Notes: generated by a model not told the origin, from the letters alone. 64,000 nucleotides of DNA from Streptomyces sp. APSN-46.1 (GCF_022815725.1 NZ_JALGRF010000002.1:806001-870000); one strand, 5' to 3'. Shown: positions 40,400 through 50,069, numbered from the stretch's first letter. A program made the numbers and translations.

Positions 40400-42046
40400 C
40401 TAGATGCCGGCGGCGGCCGCGAAGTCCTTTTTGATCGCGTCCAGGACTTCCTGGCCGCGGGCGCGGGCCGGGGCGAGGTCGGAGGCTTCGGCCACCGGGA
40501 CCACGACCTCCAGGTAGCACTTCAGCTTGGGCTCCGTGCCCGACGGGCGGACGATCACGCGGGCCTTGTAGTCGCCGTCCAGGTAGTAGCGGAGGCCGTC
40601 CGTCGGAGGGAGGGTGGCCGAGCCGACCGACAGGTCCTCCGCCGAGGTCACGCGCAGGCCCGCCAGGGAGGTCGGGGGCTCCGCCCGGAGCCGCGCCATC
40701 GCCGAGGCGATGACCGACAGGTCCGAGACGCGGACCGACAGCTGGTCGGTGGCGTGCAGCCCGTGGGCCATCGCCAGGTCGTCCAGCAGGTCCGTCAGGG
40801 TCCGGCCCTGCTCCTTGAGCTCCGAGGCAAGTTCGGCGACGAGCAGGGCCGCCGTGATGCCGTCCTTGTCGCGGACGCCCTCGGGGTCCACGCAGTAGCC
40901 GAGCGCCTCCTCGTAGCCGTAGCGCAGGCCCTCCACGCGGGAGATCCACTTGAAGCCCGTCAGGGTCTCCTCGTACGGCAGCTCGGCGGCCTCCGCGATG
41001 CGGCCCAGGAGGGAGGAGGAGACGATCGACTCGGCGAAGACGCCCCGCGCGCCCTTGTGCACGAGGTGGGCGGCGAGCAGCGCGCCGACCTCGTCGCCGC
41101 GCAGCATCCGCCAGCCACCGTCGTCCGGGACGGCCACCGCGCAGCGGTCCGCGTCCGGGTCGTTCGCGATCACGATGTCCGGGTTGACCTCGGCGGCCTT
41201 CGCGAAGGACAGGTCCATCGCGCCCGGCTCCTCCGGATTCGGGAAGGCGACCGTCGGGAACGCCGGGTCCGGCTCGGCCTGCTCGGCCACGAGCACCGGC
41301 GTCGGGAAGCCGTGCCGGGCGAAGGCCGCCATCACGACGTCCTTGCCGACGCCGTGCATGGCCGTGTAGACGGTCCGCACGCCCCGGGGGGAGCCGGGGG
41401 TCAGGACGGCGTCCGTCCGGGCCAGGTAGGCCTCCAGCACCTCGTCACCGAGGCTCTCCCAGCCGGACTCCGGACGGGGGACGGAGTCGAGGGTGGTGAC
41501 ACGCTCGATCTCGGCCGCGATCTCGGCGTCCGCGGGGGAGACGATCTGAGAACCGTCGCCGAGGTACACCTTGTAGCCGTTGTCCCGGGGCGGGTTGTGG
41601 CTCGCGGTCACCTCGACGCCGGCGACGGCGCCCAGGTGCCGTATGGCGTACGCGAGGACGGGCGTCGGCAGCGGTCGGGGCAGGACGGCCGCGCGCAGCC
41701 CGGCGCCGATCATGACGGCGGCGGTGTCGCGGGCGAAGTCCGCCGACTTGTAGCGCGCGTCGTAGCCGACGACGACCAGGCCGCCGGCGTGTCCCTGGGC
41801 CTTCAGGTAGGCCGCCAGGCCCGCCGCCGCCCGGATGACCACGGAGCGGTTCATCCGCATCGGGCCGGCGCCGATCTCGCCGCGCAGTCCGGCGGTGCCG
41901 AACTGGAGGGTGCCGGAGAAGCGCTCCGCGAGGCCGGTGGTGTCACCGGACTCGATGAGCCCGGCCAGCTCCCGCGCCGTCTCCGGGTCCGGGTCCTCGG
42001 CCAGCCAGGCCCGGGCCCGGGTGATCAGGTCGTCCTGTTCCTGCAC
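40400..42046 (-). CDS. Phosphomannomutase/phosphoglucomutase family enzyme
   Basis: 548 residues, the long phosphohexomutase type (phosphoglucomutase 2/phosphopentomutase-like). Seen are FGTAGLRGEIGAGPMRMN, the phosphoserine loop VTASHNPPRDNGYKVYLGDG, the metal loop ANDPDADRCAVAV and the phosphate-binding RPSGTEPKLKCYLE. GTG 42046 starts at the usual position. Only 44 bases separate its start from the purine nucleoside phosphorylase stop, so the two may be co-transcribed and the mutase may interconvert ribose-1-phosphate and ribose-5-phosphate (inference). Compare the isolated domain-I-like protein at 35278-35775. Confidence 0.92.
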   Translation of the reverse strand: MQEQDDLITRARAWLAEDPDPETARELAGLIESGDTTGLAERFSGTLQFGTAGLRGEIGAGPMRMNRSVVIRAAAGLAAYLKAQGHAGGLVVVGYDARYKSADFARDTAAVMIGAGLRAAVLPRPLPTPVLAYAIRHLGAVAGVEVTASHNPPRDNGYKVYLGDGSQIVSPADAEIAAEIERVTTLDSVPRPESGWESLGDEVLEAYLARTDAVLTPGSPRGVRTVYTAMHGVGKDVVMAAFARHGFPTPVLVAEQAEPDPAFPTVAFPNPEEPGAMDLSFAKAAEVNPDIVIANDPDADRCAVAVPDDGGWRMLRGDEVGALLAAHLVHKGARGVFAESIVSSSLLGRIAEAAELPYEETLTGFKWISRVEGLRYGYEEALGYCVDPEGVRDKDGITAALLVAELASELKEQGRTLTDLLDDLAMAHGLHATDQLSVRVSDLSVIASAMARLRAEPPTSLAGLRVTSAEDLSVGSATLPPTDGLRYYLDGDYKARVIVRPSGTEPKLKCYLEVVVPVAEASDLAPARARGQEVLDAIKKDFAAAAGI

Positions 42047-42090
42047 TACTTCCGCCTTGTCTCTCGTACGGTGCGGGTGCCTGTCCCGTC

Positions 42091-42897
42091 TCAGATGCGG
42101 GCGAGGACCTGGGTGAGCAGCTTGCCCATGCGCGCGGCCGAGTCGCGGCCGGCCTGGAGCACCTCTTCGTGGTTCAGCGGCTCGCCGGACAGGCCCGCCG
42201 CCAGGTTGGTGACCAGGGAGATGCCGAGCACCTCGGCGCCGGCCTCGCGGGCGGCGATGGCCTCCAGCACGGTGGACATGCCGACCAGGTCGGCGCCCAT
42301 GACGCGGATCATGTTGATCTCGGCCGGGGTCTCGTAGTGCGGGCCGGGGAACTGGACGTAGACGCCCTCTTCGAGAGTCTCGTCGATCTCCTTGCACATC
42401 GCGCGCAGGCGCGGCGAGTAGAGGTCGGTGAGGTCCACGAAGTTCGCGCCGACGATCGGCGAGGCGGCCGTCAGGTTGAGGTGGTCGCTGATCAGGACGG
42501 GCTGGCCGGGCTTCATGCCCTCGCGCAGGCCGCCGCAGCCGTTGGTCAGGACGATGGTCTTGCAGCCGGCGGCGACGGCGGTGCGCACGCCGTGCGCGAC
42601 GGCGGCGACGCCGCGGCCCTCGTAGTAGTGGGTCCGGCCGAGAAAGAGCAGCGCGCGCTTCTCGCCGATCTTGTACGAGCGGATCTTGCCGCCGTGGCCC
42701 TCGACGGCGGGGGGCGGGAATCCGGGCAGCTCGGTGACCGGGAATTCGGCCTCGGGCGCGCCGAGCGCCTCGGCGGCGGGGGCCCAGCCGGAGCCCATGA
42801 CGAGGGCGACATCGTGGGATTCGGCACCGGTCAGCTCACGCAGGCGGGCGGCTGCGGCGGTGGCGTCGGCGAAGGGGTCGGTAACAGATGCGTTCAC
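42091..42897 (-). CDS. punA: Purine nucleoside phosphorylase
   Basis: 268 residues, the trimeric (mammalian-like) PNP class that phosphorolyses inosine and guanosine. Motifs: [40 protein letters not shown] in parts, [52 protein letters not shown] in parts. GTG 42897 lies about seven bases after a -10-like TACGCT (minus strand 42910-42905), so the message is probably leaderless. The regulon palindrome lies 26 bases upstream. It continues the pathway begun by add, and the phosphopentose would pass to the adjacent mutase. Confidence 0.94.
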   Translation of the reverse strand: MNASVTDPFADATAAAARLRELTGAESHDVALVMGSGWAPAAEALGAPEAEFPVTELPGFPPPAVEGHGGKIRSYKIGEKRALLFLGRTHYYEGRGVAAVAHGVRTAVAAGCKTIVLTNGCGGLREGMKPGQPVLISDHLNLTAASPIVGANFVDLTDLYSPRLRAMCKEIDETLEEGVYVQFPGPHYETPAEINMIRVMGADLVGMSTVLEAIAAREAGAEVLGISLVTNLAAGLSGEPLNHEEVLQAGRDSAARMGKLLTQVLARI

Positions 42898-42922
42898 GCT
42901 GACGAGCGTAGCCGGTCATTGC

Positions 42923-42934
42923 CTACGCGCGTAG
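42923..42934. promoter_or_regulatory. Nucleoside-regulon operator, purine nucleoside phosphorylase
   Basis: Perfect CTACGCGCGTAG, upstream of the leftward gene, near the expected -35 zone; the -10-like TACGCT is 12 bases further on. Confidence 0.72.
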
Positions 42935-43037
42935 ATGACCAGCCTTACGTAGTTCAGATCGTTGCGTTGTCGTTTCCGACGAAGGGCCAGGAACTTGCCT
43001 GGTCAGCCCCTCGGCGTCCTTCACGAAGACGTTGGGC

Positions 43038-43475
43038 TCAGCAGGGGCGCTTGCGGAGTTCCATCACATAGTCGTGCGGAGCCCCCGCGGACTCGGCCGC
43101 GTCGGCGAGCTCGCCCAGGTAGCGCGCCGAGGGCAGGCCGCCCTCGTAGCCGTTGAGGACGTAGCACCAGGCCGCCTCCTCGCCGTCCAGCGTGTGGACG
43201 CGGATGCGCATACGGCGGTAGATGTCGAGCCCGACGCCCTCCCACCGGTCCATCGAGTCCTCGTCCAGCGGGGCGATGTCGTACAGGGCGACGAAGACCT
43301 GGTGGCGCGGGGCTTCGACGATCGTCGCCAGCGCGCCCTCCCAGCCCATCTGCTCGCCGCCGAAGGTCAGCCGCCAGTCGTTGATCCAGCCCGTGCCGCG
43401 CAGCGGCGAATGGGGTGCGCGGCGCGTCATCAGCCGCGGGTCGAGGTTGCCGGCGTACGCGGCGTAGAGCGACAT
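43038..43475 (-). CDS. Gamma-glutamylcyclotransferase-like protein
   Basis: 145 residues of the GGCT/AIG2-like fold: LYAAYAGNLDPRLMTRRAPH (YGSN-like start), LRGTGWINDWRLTFGGEQMGWEGALATIVEA, VFVALYDIAPLDEDSMDRWEGVGLDIYRRMRIRV in parts. Family members release 5-oxoproline from gamma-glutamyl compounds, but many bacterial ones are uncharacterised. ATG 43475 begins the fold; the frame extends upstream without homology. It is divergent from the lpdA-like gene with 221 bases between them, in which I see no further gene. Confidence 0.78.
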   Translation of the reverse strand: MSLYAAYAGNLDPRLMTRRAPHSPLRGTGWINDWRLTFGGEQMGWEGALATIVEAPRHQVFVALYDIAPLDEDSMDRWEGVGLDIYRRMRIRVHTLDGEEAAWCYVLNGYEGGLPSARYLGELADAAESAGAPHDYVMELRKRPC

Positions 43476-43696
43476 GAGGTCGAGAGTACGGGAGGGGCGG
43501 CCCGGACCGCTCTCCCAGCCGTCCGCCGGACCGTGCGCCGGACCGTGCCACGAGGCCGTCGTCACGGATGGAGGGACCGGGCGCGAAGCACCTTGAAGCG
43601 TGCGGGACAATGGAGCACGGAATGCATCCCCCGGGGAACCCCCGGAAGCCCCGGCCGGGGCGGCAGCCGGCCGGGTAGACGTGAGGCGGAGTTTTC

Positions 43697-45136
43697 GTGA
43701 CCCGGATCGTGATCATCGGCGGCGGACCCGGCGGGTATGAGGCGGCCCTGGTGGGGGCCCAGCTCGGCGCGGAGGTGACCGTCGTCGACTGCGACGGTCT
43801 GGGCGGGGCGTCGGTGCTCACCGACTGCGTGCCCTCCAAGACCCTCATCGCGACCGCCGAGGTGATGACGACCTTCGACTCGTCGTACGAGGAGCTCGGC
43901 ATCGTCGTCGCCGACGACACCCCGCACATCGAGCAGGCCGCGCGCGTCGTCGGCGTGGACCTCGGCAAGGTGAACCGGCGCGTCAAGCGCCTCGCGCTCG
44001 CCCAGTCGCACGACATCACCGCGTCCGTCACCCGGGCCGGCGCCCGCGTGCTGCGCGGCCGCGGCAAGCTGGGCGGCCCGCAGGGCATCGACGGGACCCG
44101 GGACGTCATCGTCACCGCCGCCGACGGCACCGAGACGATCCTGACCGCCGACGCCGTGCTGATCGCGACCGGCGGACACCCCCGCGAGATCCCGGACGCG
44201 ATGCCCGACGGCGAGCGGATCCTGAACTGGACCCAGGTCTACGACCTTGAGGAGCTCCCCGAAGAGCTCATCGTCGTCGGCTCGGGTGTGACGGGTGCCG
44301 AGTTCGCCGGCGCCTACCAGGCCCTCGGCTCCCGGGTCACGCTCGTCTCCTCCCGCGACCGCGTGCTGCCCGGTGAGGACCCGGACGCGGCCGCCGTCCT
44401 GGAGGACGTCTTCCGCCGCCGCGGCATGAACGTCATCGGACGCTCCCGCGCCGAATCCGCCAAGCGGGTGGGCGACCGGGTCGAGGTCACCCTCTCCGAC
44501 GGCCGGGTCATCACCGGCAGCCACTGCCTGATGGCGGTCGGCGCGATCCCGAACACCGGGAACATGAACCTGGAGGAGTCCGGGGTCCGGCTCAAGGAGT
44601 CCGGCCACATCTGGACCGACAAGGTCTCCCGTACCTCCTCCCCCGGCGTGTACGCGGCGGGAGACGTGACCGGGATCTTCGCGCTGGCCTCCGTCGCCGC
44701 CATGCAGGGGCGCATCGCGATGTACCACTTCCTGGGCGACGCGGTGGCCCCGCTGAACCTGAAAACGGTGTCGTCGAACGTCTTCACCGACCCGGAGATC
44801 GCTACGGTCGGTTACACCCAGGCCGACGTGGACGCCGGCAAGATCGAGGCCCGTGTCGTGAAGCTTCCGCTGCTGCGCAACCCGCGCGCCAAGATGCAGG
44901 GCATCCGGGACGGGTTCGTGAAGCTGTTCTGCCGTCCGGGTACCGGGATCGTGGTGGGCGGCGTCGTGGTCTCGCCGCGCGCGAGCGAGCTGATCCACCC
45001 GATCTCGATCGCGGTCGACAACAACCTGACGGTCGAGCAGATCGCAAAAGCGTTCACCGTGTACCCCTCTCTGTCGGGCTCGATCGCCGAGGTGGCACGC
45101 CAGTTGCACACGCGGAAGGCCGCCGGGGAGGCCTGA
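43697..45136 (+). CDS. lpdA: NAD(P)H-quinone dehydrogenase LpdA-like flavoprotein
   Basis: 479 residues of the dihydrolipoamide-dehydrogenase fold: FAD motif IIGGGPGGYEAALVGAQLGAEVTVVD in parts, NAD motif ELIVVGSGVTGAEFAGAYQALG in parts, YAAGDVTGIFALASVAAMQGRIA and a C-terminal dimer domain. The redox disulfide of true lipoamide dehydrogenases is missing: the segment reads GGASVLTDCVPSKTL with one Cys. This pattern is that of mycobacterial LpdA-type NAD(P)H quinone reductases. GTG 43697 is preceded by GGCGGAG. A hairpin follows the stop. Confidence 0.87.
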   Translation: MTRIVIIGGGPGGYEAALVGAQLGAEVTVVDCDGLGGASVLTDCVPSKTLIATAEVMTTFDSSYEELGIVVADDTPHIEQAARVVGVDLGKVNRRVKRLALAQSHDITASVTRAGARVLRGRGKLGGPQGIDGTRDVIVTAADGTETILTADAVLIATGGHPREIPDAMPDGERILNWTQVYDLEELPEELIVVGSGVTGAEFAGAYQALGSRVTLVSSRDRVLPGEDPDAAAVLEDVFRRRGMNVIGRSRAESAKRVGDRVEVTLSDGRVITGSHCLMAVGAIPNTGNMNLEESGVRLKESGHIWTDKVSRTSSPGVYAAGDVTGIFALASVAAMQGRIAMYHFLGDAVAPLNLKTVSSNVFTDPEIATVGYTQADVDAGKIEARVVKLPLLRNPRAKMQGIRDGFVKLFCRPGTGIVVGGVVVSPRASELIHPISIAVDNNLTVEQIAKAFTVYPSLSGSIAEVARQLHTRKAAGEA

Positions 45137-45144
45137 TCCCCCGG

Positions 45145-45171
45145 CAAACCCCTTGTGGGGCAAGGGGTTTG
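45145..45171. terminator. Terminator after lpdA
   Basis: CAAACCCCTTG pairs perfectly with CAAGGGGTTTG around a TGGGG loop. Confidence 0.75.
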
Positions 45172-45313
45172 GGGTGGGGCGCGCGGGTGGTGGTGAGGGG
45201 TTCACGCGGTCGTCGGACCGCGTATACCACTTGTCCCCCCGCGCTATGAACAACTTCGGTATTCCGGCGTAAAGAGCTGAAACCAGACGGTCGTTGGCAT
45301 TACTGTCAGTTTC

Positions 45314-46270
45314 GTGTTCGCTGCAGAACGTCGCCAATTGATTCTCGAAATGGTGCGGGCCAACGGAGCGGTATCGCTCCGGGAGCTCGCCCGCGTCGTC
45401 CAGACCTCCGAAGTGACCGTACGGCGGGACGTGCGGGCACTGGAGGCAGAAGGACTCCTCGACCGCCGGCACGGCGGTGCGGTCTTGCCGGGCGGTTTCA
45501 CGCGGGAGTCCGGCTTTCCGCAAAAGTCCCATCTCGCGACGGCGGAGAAGACCGCCATCGCCGATGTCGCGGCCGGCCTTGTCGAAGAAGGCGAGGCCGT
45601 CGTCGTCGGCGCGGGTACCACGACCCAGGAGCTGGCCCGCCGGCTCGCGCGGGTGCCCGGCCTGACCGTCGTCACCAACTCCCTGCTGGTCGCGCAGGCC
45701 CTGGCCCACGCGAACCGGGTGGAGGTGGTGATGACCGGCGGAACCCTGCGCGGGTCCAACTACGCCCTCGTCGGCAGCGGGGCCGAGCAGTCCCTCCAGG
45801 GGCTGCGGGTGTCGCGGGCGTTCCTGTCGGGGAGCGGTCTGACCGCCGAGCGCGGGCTGTCCACCTCGAACATGCTCTCCGCGAGTGTGGACCGGGCGCT
45901 GGTGCAGGCGGCGGCGGAGGTGGTGGTGCTCGCCGACCACACGAAGCTCGGGACGGACACCATGTTCCAGACCGTGCCGACGGACGTGATGACGCGGCTG
46001 GTGACGGACGAGCCGCCGCCGCACGACGAACGGGCCGCGACGGAGCTGCAGGCGCTGGCGGACCAGGGCGTGCAGATCACTGTGGCGGGTGGGTCGGTCG
46101 CCTCCGGCGGCGACGGCGGCATGGTGGGCCGGCGCCCGCGCCGGGAGTCGCCGTTGCCCGTACAGCGCCGTGGGGGGCCCACCGCCCAGCTGCGCAGCGC
46201 CCCGGCCTCGATGCTGGAGCAGCAGCAGGTGGCGGAGCGGGTGCGGGTCGCGGACATGCGGCGCCGTTAG
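45314..46270 (+). CDS. DeoR family transcriptional regulator
   Basis: 318 residues: N-terminal DeoR helix-turn-helix (MFAAERRQLILEMVRANGAVSLRELARVV... TSEVTVRRDVRALEAEGLL in parts) and the DeoRC sugar-phosphate sensor domain (VVVGAGTTTQELARRL, VTNSLLVAQALA, VVMTGGTLRGSNYALVG, VVVLADHTKLG). The last 70 residues are a variable Gly/Arg/Pro tail. Its ligand would be a phosphorylated sugar. It lies close to the nucleoside genes and is therefore one candidate for the CTACGCGCGTAG-binding protein, although DeoR-type operators are usually not this kind of palindrome. Its own promoter region lacks that palindrome. Confidence 0.87.
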   Translation: MFAAERRQLILEMVRANGAVSLRELARVVQTSEVTVRRDVRALEAEGLLDRRHGGAVLPGGFTRESGFPQKSHLATAEKTAIADVAAGLVEEGEAVVVGAGTTTQELARRLARVPGLTVVTNSLLVAQALAHANRVEVVMTGGTLRGSNYALVGSGAEQSLQGLRVSRAFLSGSGLTAERGLSTSNMLSASVDRALVQAAAEVVVLADHTKLGTDTMFQTVPTDVMTRLVTDEPPPHDERAATELQALADQGVQITVAGGSVASGGDGGMVGRRPRRESPLPVQRRGGPTAQLRSAPASMLEQQQVAERVRVADMRRR

Positions 46271-46287
46271 CCCGTGCGGGTCCGCTG

Positions 46288-46410
46288 CTGGGGCTCCGCC
46301 CCAGACCCCGCGCCTCAAACGCCGGCGGGGCTGAATTGCAAACGCCGGCGGGGCTGGTGAAAACCAGCCCCGCCGGCGTTTGAGGCGCGGGGTCCGGGGC
46401 GGAGCCCCGG
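46288..46410. repeat. Long inverted repeat with terminator core (interspersed repeat)
   Basis: Arms 46288-46333 and 46365-46410 are complementary over 46 bases with two mismatches. The spacer holds a further copy, giving a core hairpin at 46340-46381 with a 19-base perfect stem and a GAAA loop. Units such as AAACGCCGGCGGGGCTG recur between genes in Streptomyces (family knowledge). Here it separates the convergent DeoR and biotin-carboxylase genes. Confidence 0.85.
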
Positions 46411-46418
46411 TAAGGACG

Positions 46419-48182
46419 TCAGTCCTTGATCTCGCAGATGGTCGCGCCCGAGGTGAGGGAGGCGCCGACCTCGGCGGTGAGGCCGACGATGGTGCCGGAG
46501 CGGTGCGCGTTCAGCGGCTGCTCCATCTTCATGGCCTCCAGGACGACGATCAGCTCGCCCTCGGTGACCTGCTGGCCTTCCTCGACGGCGACCTTGACGA
46601 TGGTGCCCTGCATCGGGGAGGCGAGGGTGTCGCCGGAAGCGGCCGGTCCGGACTTCTTCGCGGCGCGTCGCTTGGGCTTGGCACCGCCCGCGGCGGCGGT
46701 ACGGGCCAGCGTCATGCCCAGGGAGGACGGCAGGGAGACTTCCAGGCGCTTGCCGCCGACCTCGACGACCACGGTCTCGCGGCCGGGCTCCTCCTCGGCC
46801 TCCTCCGCGGCGGGCGCGGCGAAGACGGGGATGTCGTTGACGAACTCGGTCTCGATCCAGCGGGTGTGGACCGTGAACGGGTTCCCGTCGACGGGTGCGA
46901 AGGCGGGGTCGGTGACGACCGCGCGGTGGAAGGGGATGGCGGTGGCCATGCCCTCGATCTCGAACTCCGCCAGCGCGCGGGCCGCGCGCTGCAGGGCCTG
47001 CTCGCGGGTGGCGCCGGTGACGATGAGCTTGGCCAGCAGGGAGTCCCAGGCGGGGCCGATGACCGAGCCGGACTCGACGCCCGCGTCCAGGCGCACGCCC
47101 GGGCCCGAGGGCGGGGCGAAGCGGGTGACGGTGCCCGGGGCGGGCAGGAAGCCGCGGCCGGGGTCCTCGCCGTTGATGCGGAACTCGAAGGAGTGACCGC
47201 GCAGGACGGGGTCGCCGTAGCCGAGTGCCTCGCCGTCGGCGATGCGGAACATCTCGCGGACCAGGTCGATGCCGGTGACCTCCTCGGTGACCGGGTGCTC
47301 GACCTGGAGGCGGGTGTTGACCTCCAGGAAGGAGATCGTGCCGTCGGTGCCGACGAGGAACTCGACGGTACCGGCGCCGACGTACCCGGCCTCCTTCAGG
47401 ATGGCCTTGGACGCGGCGTACAGCTCCGCGTTCTGCTCCGCGGTCAGGAACGGGGCGGGGGCCTCCTCCACCAGCTTCTGGTGGCGGCGCTGCAGCGAGC
47501 AGTCACGGGTGGAGACCACCACGACGTTGCCGTGGGAGTCGGCCAGGCACTGGGTTTCCACGTGCCGGGGCTTGTCGAGGTAGCGCTCGACGAAGCACTC
47601 GCCGCGCCCGAACGCCGCGACGGCCTCGCGGACCGCCGAGTCGTACAGCTCGGGGACCTCTTCGAGGGTGCGGGCGACCTTCAGGCCGCGCCCGCCGCCG
47701 CCGAAGGCGGCCTTGATCGCGATGGGCAGGCCGTGCTCCTTCGCGAAGGTCACGACCTCCTCCGCACCCGAGACCGGGTCCGGGGTACCGGCCACCAGCG
47801 GCGCGCCGGCGCGCTGCGCGATGTGCCGGGCGGCGACCTTGTCACCCAGGTCGCGGATGGCCTGCGGCGGCGGGCCGATCCACGTCAGGCCCGCGTCGAG
47901 GACGGCCTGGGCGAACTCGGCGTTCTCCGACAGGAATCCGTAACCGGGGTGAATGGCGTCGGCACCCGAATCAGCCGCGGCCTGCAGGACCTTCGCGATG
48001 TCCAAGTAACTCGCGGCCGGGGTGTCACCGCCCAACGCGAAAGCTTCGTCGGCCGCGCGGACGTGCAGAGCGTCCCGGTCCGGATCGGCGTAGACGGCTA
48101 CGCTGGCGATCCCGGCGTCCCGGCAGGCCCGGGCAACGCGGACAGCGATTTCGCCACGGTTGGCGATGAGCACCTTGCGCAC
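46419..48182 (-). CDS. accA2: Acyl-CoA carboxylase alpha subunit (biotin carboxylase + BCCP)
   Basis: 587 residues: biotin carboxylase ([84 protein letters not shown] in parts) followed by a biotin-carboxyl-carrier domain ending in the biotinylation motif [12 protein letters not shown]. It supplies carboxybiotin to acyl-CoA carboxylases forming malonyl- or methylmalonyl-CoA. GTG 48182 is supported by AAGGAGGGAG about six bases upstream. The beta and epsilon subunits and biotin ligase are encoded nearby. Confidence 0.93.
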   Translation of the reverse strand: MRKVLIANRGEIAVRVARACRDAGIASVAVYADPDRDALHVRAADEAFALGGDTPAASYLDIAKVLQAAADSGADAIHPGYGFLSENAEFAQAVLDAGLTWIGPPPQAIRDLGDKVAARHIAQRAGAPLVAGTPDPVSGAEEVVTFAKEHGLPIAIKAAFGGGGRGLKVARTLEEVPELYDSAVREAVAAFGRGECFVERYLDKPRHVETQCLADSHGNVVVVSTRDCSLQRRHQKLVEEAPAPFLTAEQNAELYAASKAILKEAGYVGAGTVEFLVGTDGTISFLEVNTRLQVEHPVTEEVTGIDLVREMFRIADGEALGYGDPVLRGHSFEFRINGEDPGRGFLPAPGTVTRFAPPSGPGVRLDAGVESGSVIGPAWDSLLAKLIVTGATREQALQRAARALAEFEIEGMATAIPFHRAVVTDPAFAPVDGNPFTVHTRWIETEFVNDIPVFAAPAAEEAEEEPGRETVVVEVGGKRLEVSLPSSLGMTLARTAAAGGAKPKRRAAKKSGPAASGDTLASPMQGTIVKVAVEEGQQVTEGELIVVLEAMKMEQPLNAHRSGTIVGLTAEVGASLTSGATICEIKD

Positions 48183-48593
48183 GATGGCTCCCTCCTTGGA
48201 ACAAGCTGAGTTTAGGGACAGCCCACACGGCCTTTCGACCCTTCCCCATAGGTGAGCTTGCCCACACGGAGTGTGATTCGAGTGCACCTTGAGTCCGGAA
48301 AGCCCTTGTGGCGCCCCAGGTCAGGGGGATCCCCGACTGCACAGTAACCCCGTCGCCCATACAAGGTCTCTGTCCACCGGGCCAGCGGCCCGCGCCGATT
48401 CTTTGTGGAGTCCCTACGAACGGCCTAGGCAATCTTTGCCACCGGACCCCCGCGGGGCGCTCCCGCGCGGCCGCTCAGGTAACGAAGAGCCCCCGGACCC
48501 TTGTCCGCTGGTTTACCCGTTAGTAGCCTCCAGGCGTCGAACAGGCTTGTGCCGTGCCTGTGCCGTGCCAATGCGTGTGGGGGTGGGGGCGTC
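48183..48593. promoter_or_regulatory. 411-base divergent non-coding region
   Basis: Lies between the carboxylase alpha gene (leftward) and a membrane-protein gene (rightward). The right part holds TTTACCCGTTAGTAG (about 48510-48524), a plausible promoter element, and a GTGCC(G)TGC micro-repeat before the GTG start. I see no ORF, RNA gene or riboswitch fold here. Confidence 0.4.
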
Positions 48594-49031
48594 GTGCTGC
48601 TGCGCAGACTCGTGGCCGGGCTGGCCGCGATCGTGCTCGTCGGGGAAGCGGCGGTGCTCGTCTTCGTGCACGTCGTCCTGGGCAGGACGACCGCGAATCA
48701 GTCGATGTCCATCGCGGGCAGCGATCCGGATGTCATGTCCAAGGTGACGTATGCCCTGGGGGTCGGCATCGGGGCCTTCCTCCTGCTGTGCGCCGTACTG
48801 CTCGCCGTCGCCGCGATACGGGACCTCGCGCCCGGGCGGCTCGCCCGCACCGCGCTCATCAGCGCCGCCGTCACCCACGGCCTGCTCGGCGCCCTCGCCG
48901 TCGGACTCGTCGGCTGGGGCGCCTTCGCCGTGCTGATGCTGATCTTCTGCCTGCTCGCCCTGTCCCTGACGCTCTACGTGGCGCGACCGGTGCAGCCGGT
49001 GCTCGGGGAGATCAAACCCACAGGTCCGTGA
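48594..49031 (+). CDS. Four-helix integral membrane protein, unknown function
   Basis: 145 residues starting [15 protein letters not shown] from GTG 48594, preceded by a G-rich ribosome site. Four hydrophobic segments are clear: [67 protein letters not shown] and [19 protein letters not shown]. No catalytic motif. It overlaps the convergent maf gene by 20 bases. The conserved position beside the carboxylase genes in Streptomyces is known to me, but not its function. Confidence 0.72.
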   Translation: MLLRRLVAGLAAIVLVGEAAVLVFVHVVLGRTTANQSMSIAGSDPDVMSKVTYALGVGIGAFLLLCAVLLAVAAIRDLAPGRLARTALISAAVTHGLLGALAVGLVGWGAFAVLMLIFCLLALSLTLYVARPVQPVLGEIKPTGP

Positions 49032-49632
49032 TCGACACGTCCAGTTCGCCCAGCAGGGAGCGCAGCAGCGGCATGGAAAGGCCGATCACGTTGCCGTGGT
49101 CGCCGATGATGCCCTCGATGAACGGCGCCGACAGCCCGTCCAGGGTGAACGCCCCCGCCACGTGCAGCGGCTCGCCGCTCGCCACGTAGGCGGCCACCTC
49201 CTCGTCCGTCGGCTCGCCGAAGTGGACCGTCGTGGACGCGGTGGCCGAGACCTGGCGCCCGCTCGCCGTGTCGATGACGCAGTGCCCGGTGCGCAGTACG
49301 CCGGACCGCCCGCGCATCGACTTCCAGCGGGTCGTGGCCTCCTCGGCGTCCGCCGGCTTGCCCAGCGCCTCGCCGTCCAGCTCCAGCACCGAGTCGCAGC
49401 CGATCACCAGGGCGCCCGCGGCCTCCTCCAGCCCCGCCACGACGCCCGCCTTGGCCTCGGCCAGCGCCAGCGCCAGCTCGGCCGGGCTGTCCGCGCTGAG
49501 CGTGTCCTCGTCGAAGTCGCTGACGATGACGTGCGGGGTGAGGCCGGCCTGCCGCAGCAGGTTCAGCCGGGCGGGCGAGGCGGAGGCGAGGACGAGGGCG
49601 CGTCGCGGTTCGGCAGCAGTCATGGGAGCCAT
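49012..49632 (-). CDS. maf: Maf-like nucleotide pyrophosphatase
   Basis: House-cleaning nucleoside triphosphate pyrophosphatase of the Maf/HAM1-like fold. The start [22 protein letters not shown] carries the conserved S-x-S/A-P-x-R motif; [38 protein letters not shown] and [16 protein letters not shown] are further family blocks (the GKP and SG loops bind the substrate). It hydrolyses dTTP/UTP or modified nucleotides to monophosphates. ATG 49632 or 49623 start it. It follows mmpB in the leftward carboxylase gene group. Confidence 0.9.
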   Translation of the reverse strand: MAPMTAAEPRRALVLASASPARLNLLRQAGLTPHVIVSDFDEDTLSADSPAELALALAEAKAGVVAGLEEAAGALVIGCDSVLELDGEALGKPADAEEATTRWKSMRGRSGVLRTGHCVIDTASGRQVSATASTTVHFGEPTDEEVAAYVASGEPLHVAGAFTLDGLSAPFIEGIIGDHGNVIGLSMPLLRSLLGELDVSITDLWV

Positions 49633-49644
49633 CGTAGGGCGGGC

Positions 49645-49779
49645 TCAGAAGGGGCCCACGCCCAGGACGTACACCACCACGAGCATGGCGAGCGCGAGCA
49701 CCACGATCATCCGCCGCAGCATGGCCTGCGCGTCGCGCATGTCCTTGGGCGGCTCGTCCTTCGGGTCTGACCAGAGCAT
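49645..49779 (-). CDS. mmpB: Small membrane protein MmpB-like (44 residues)
   Basis: A short ORF reading MLWSDPKDEPPKDMRDAQAM followed by one membrane helix LRRMIVVLALAMLVVVYVLGVGPF. Size, charge layout and position between maf and the carboxylase epsilon gene match the morphogenic membrane protein MmpB described in Streptomyces. The N-terminus would be cytoplasmic with a single transmembrane span. It is too short for most gene finders with length cut-offs. Confidence 0.8.
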   Translation of the reverse strand: MLWSDPKDEPPKDMRDAQAMLRRMIVVLALAMLVVVYVLGVGPF

Positions 49780-49859
49780 GCCCCGATCCTGGCCCCGGTA
49801 CGGGCCGTGGCGCCTGAGTACGAGTACTCAGGCGCCACCGTCCGTTCACACCATCTTCG

Positions 49860-50069
49860 CTACGCGGGCCAGTACGTACGTCCCCACGCGCGCGGCCCCG
49901 GCCGCGGCAGGTGCCGCCGTGCCACCCGGGACGGCGCCGCCCACTCGTCCGCGACCCGGGGCGCGCCCGACGGTGCCGAGGCCAGCACCGCCGCGCGCGC
50001 TTGGACCACCGCCAGTGCGGCGGCCAGCTCCTCCGGGGTCGGGTTTCCCTTGACGACCTTGATCACCAC
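49860..50069 (-). CDS. pccE: Acyl-CoA carboxylase epsilon subunit
   Basis: 69 residues. The N-terminus VIKVVKGNPTPEELAAALAVVQARAA is the actinobacterial epsilon-subunit signature, followed by a short linker and the W-containing end RVARRHLPRPGPRAWGRTYWPA. These small subunits stabilise and activate the acyl-CoA carboxylase complex. The GTG start (50069) lies 12 bases after the beta-subunit stop, consistent with one transcription unit. Confidence 0.88.
   Translation of the reverse strand: MVIKVVKGNPTPEELAAALAVVQARAAVLASAPSGAPRVADEWAAPSRVARRHLPRPGPRAWGRTYWPA

Noticed and set aside
45314..46270. DeoR regulator as the protein that binds CTACGCGCGTAG
   Set aside because: It is nearby, but DeoR-type operators usually look different and its own promoter lacks the motif. 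Kept only as one candidate.
48183..48593. Riboswitch or small-RNA gene in the 411-base gap
   Set aside because: I could not find a conserved fold, long stem or terminator pattern to support it.
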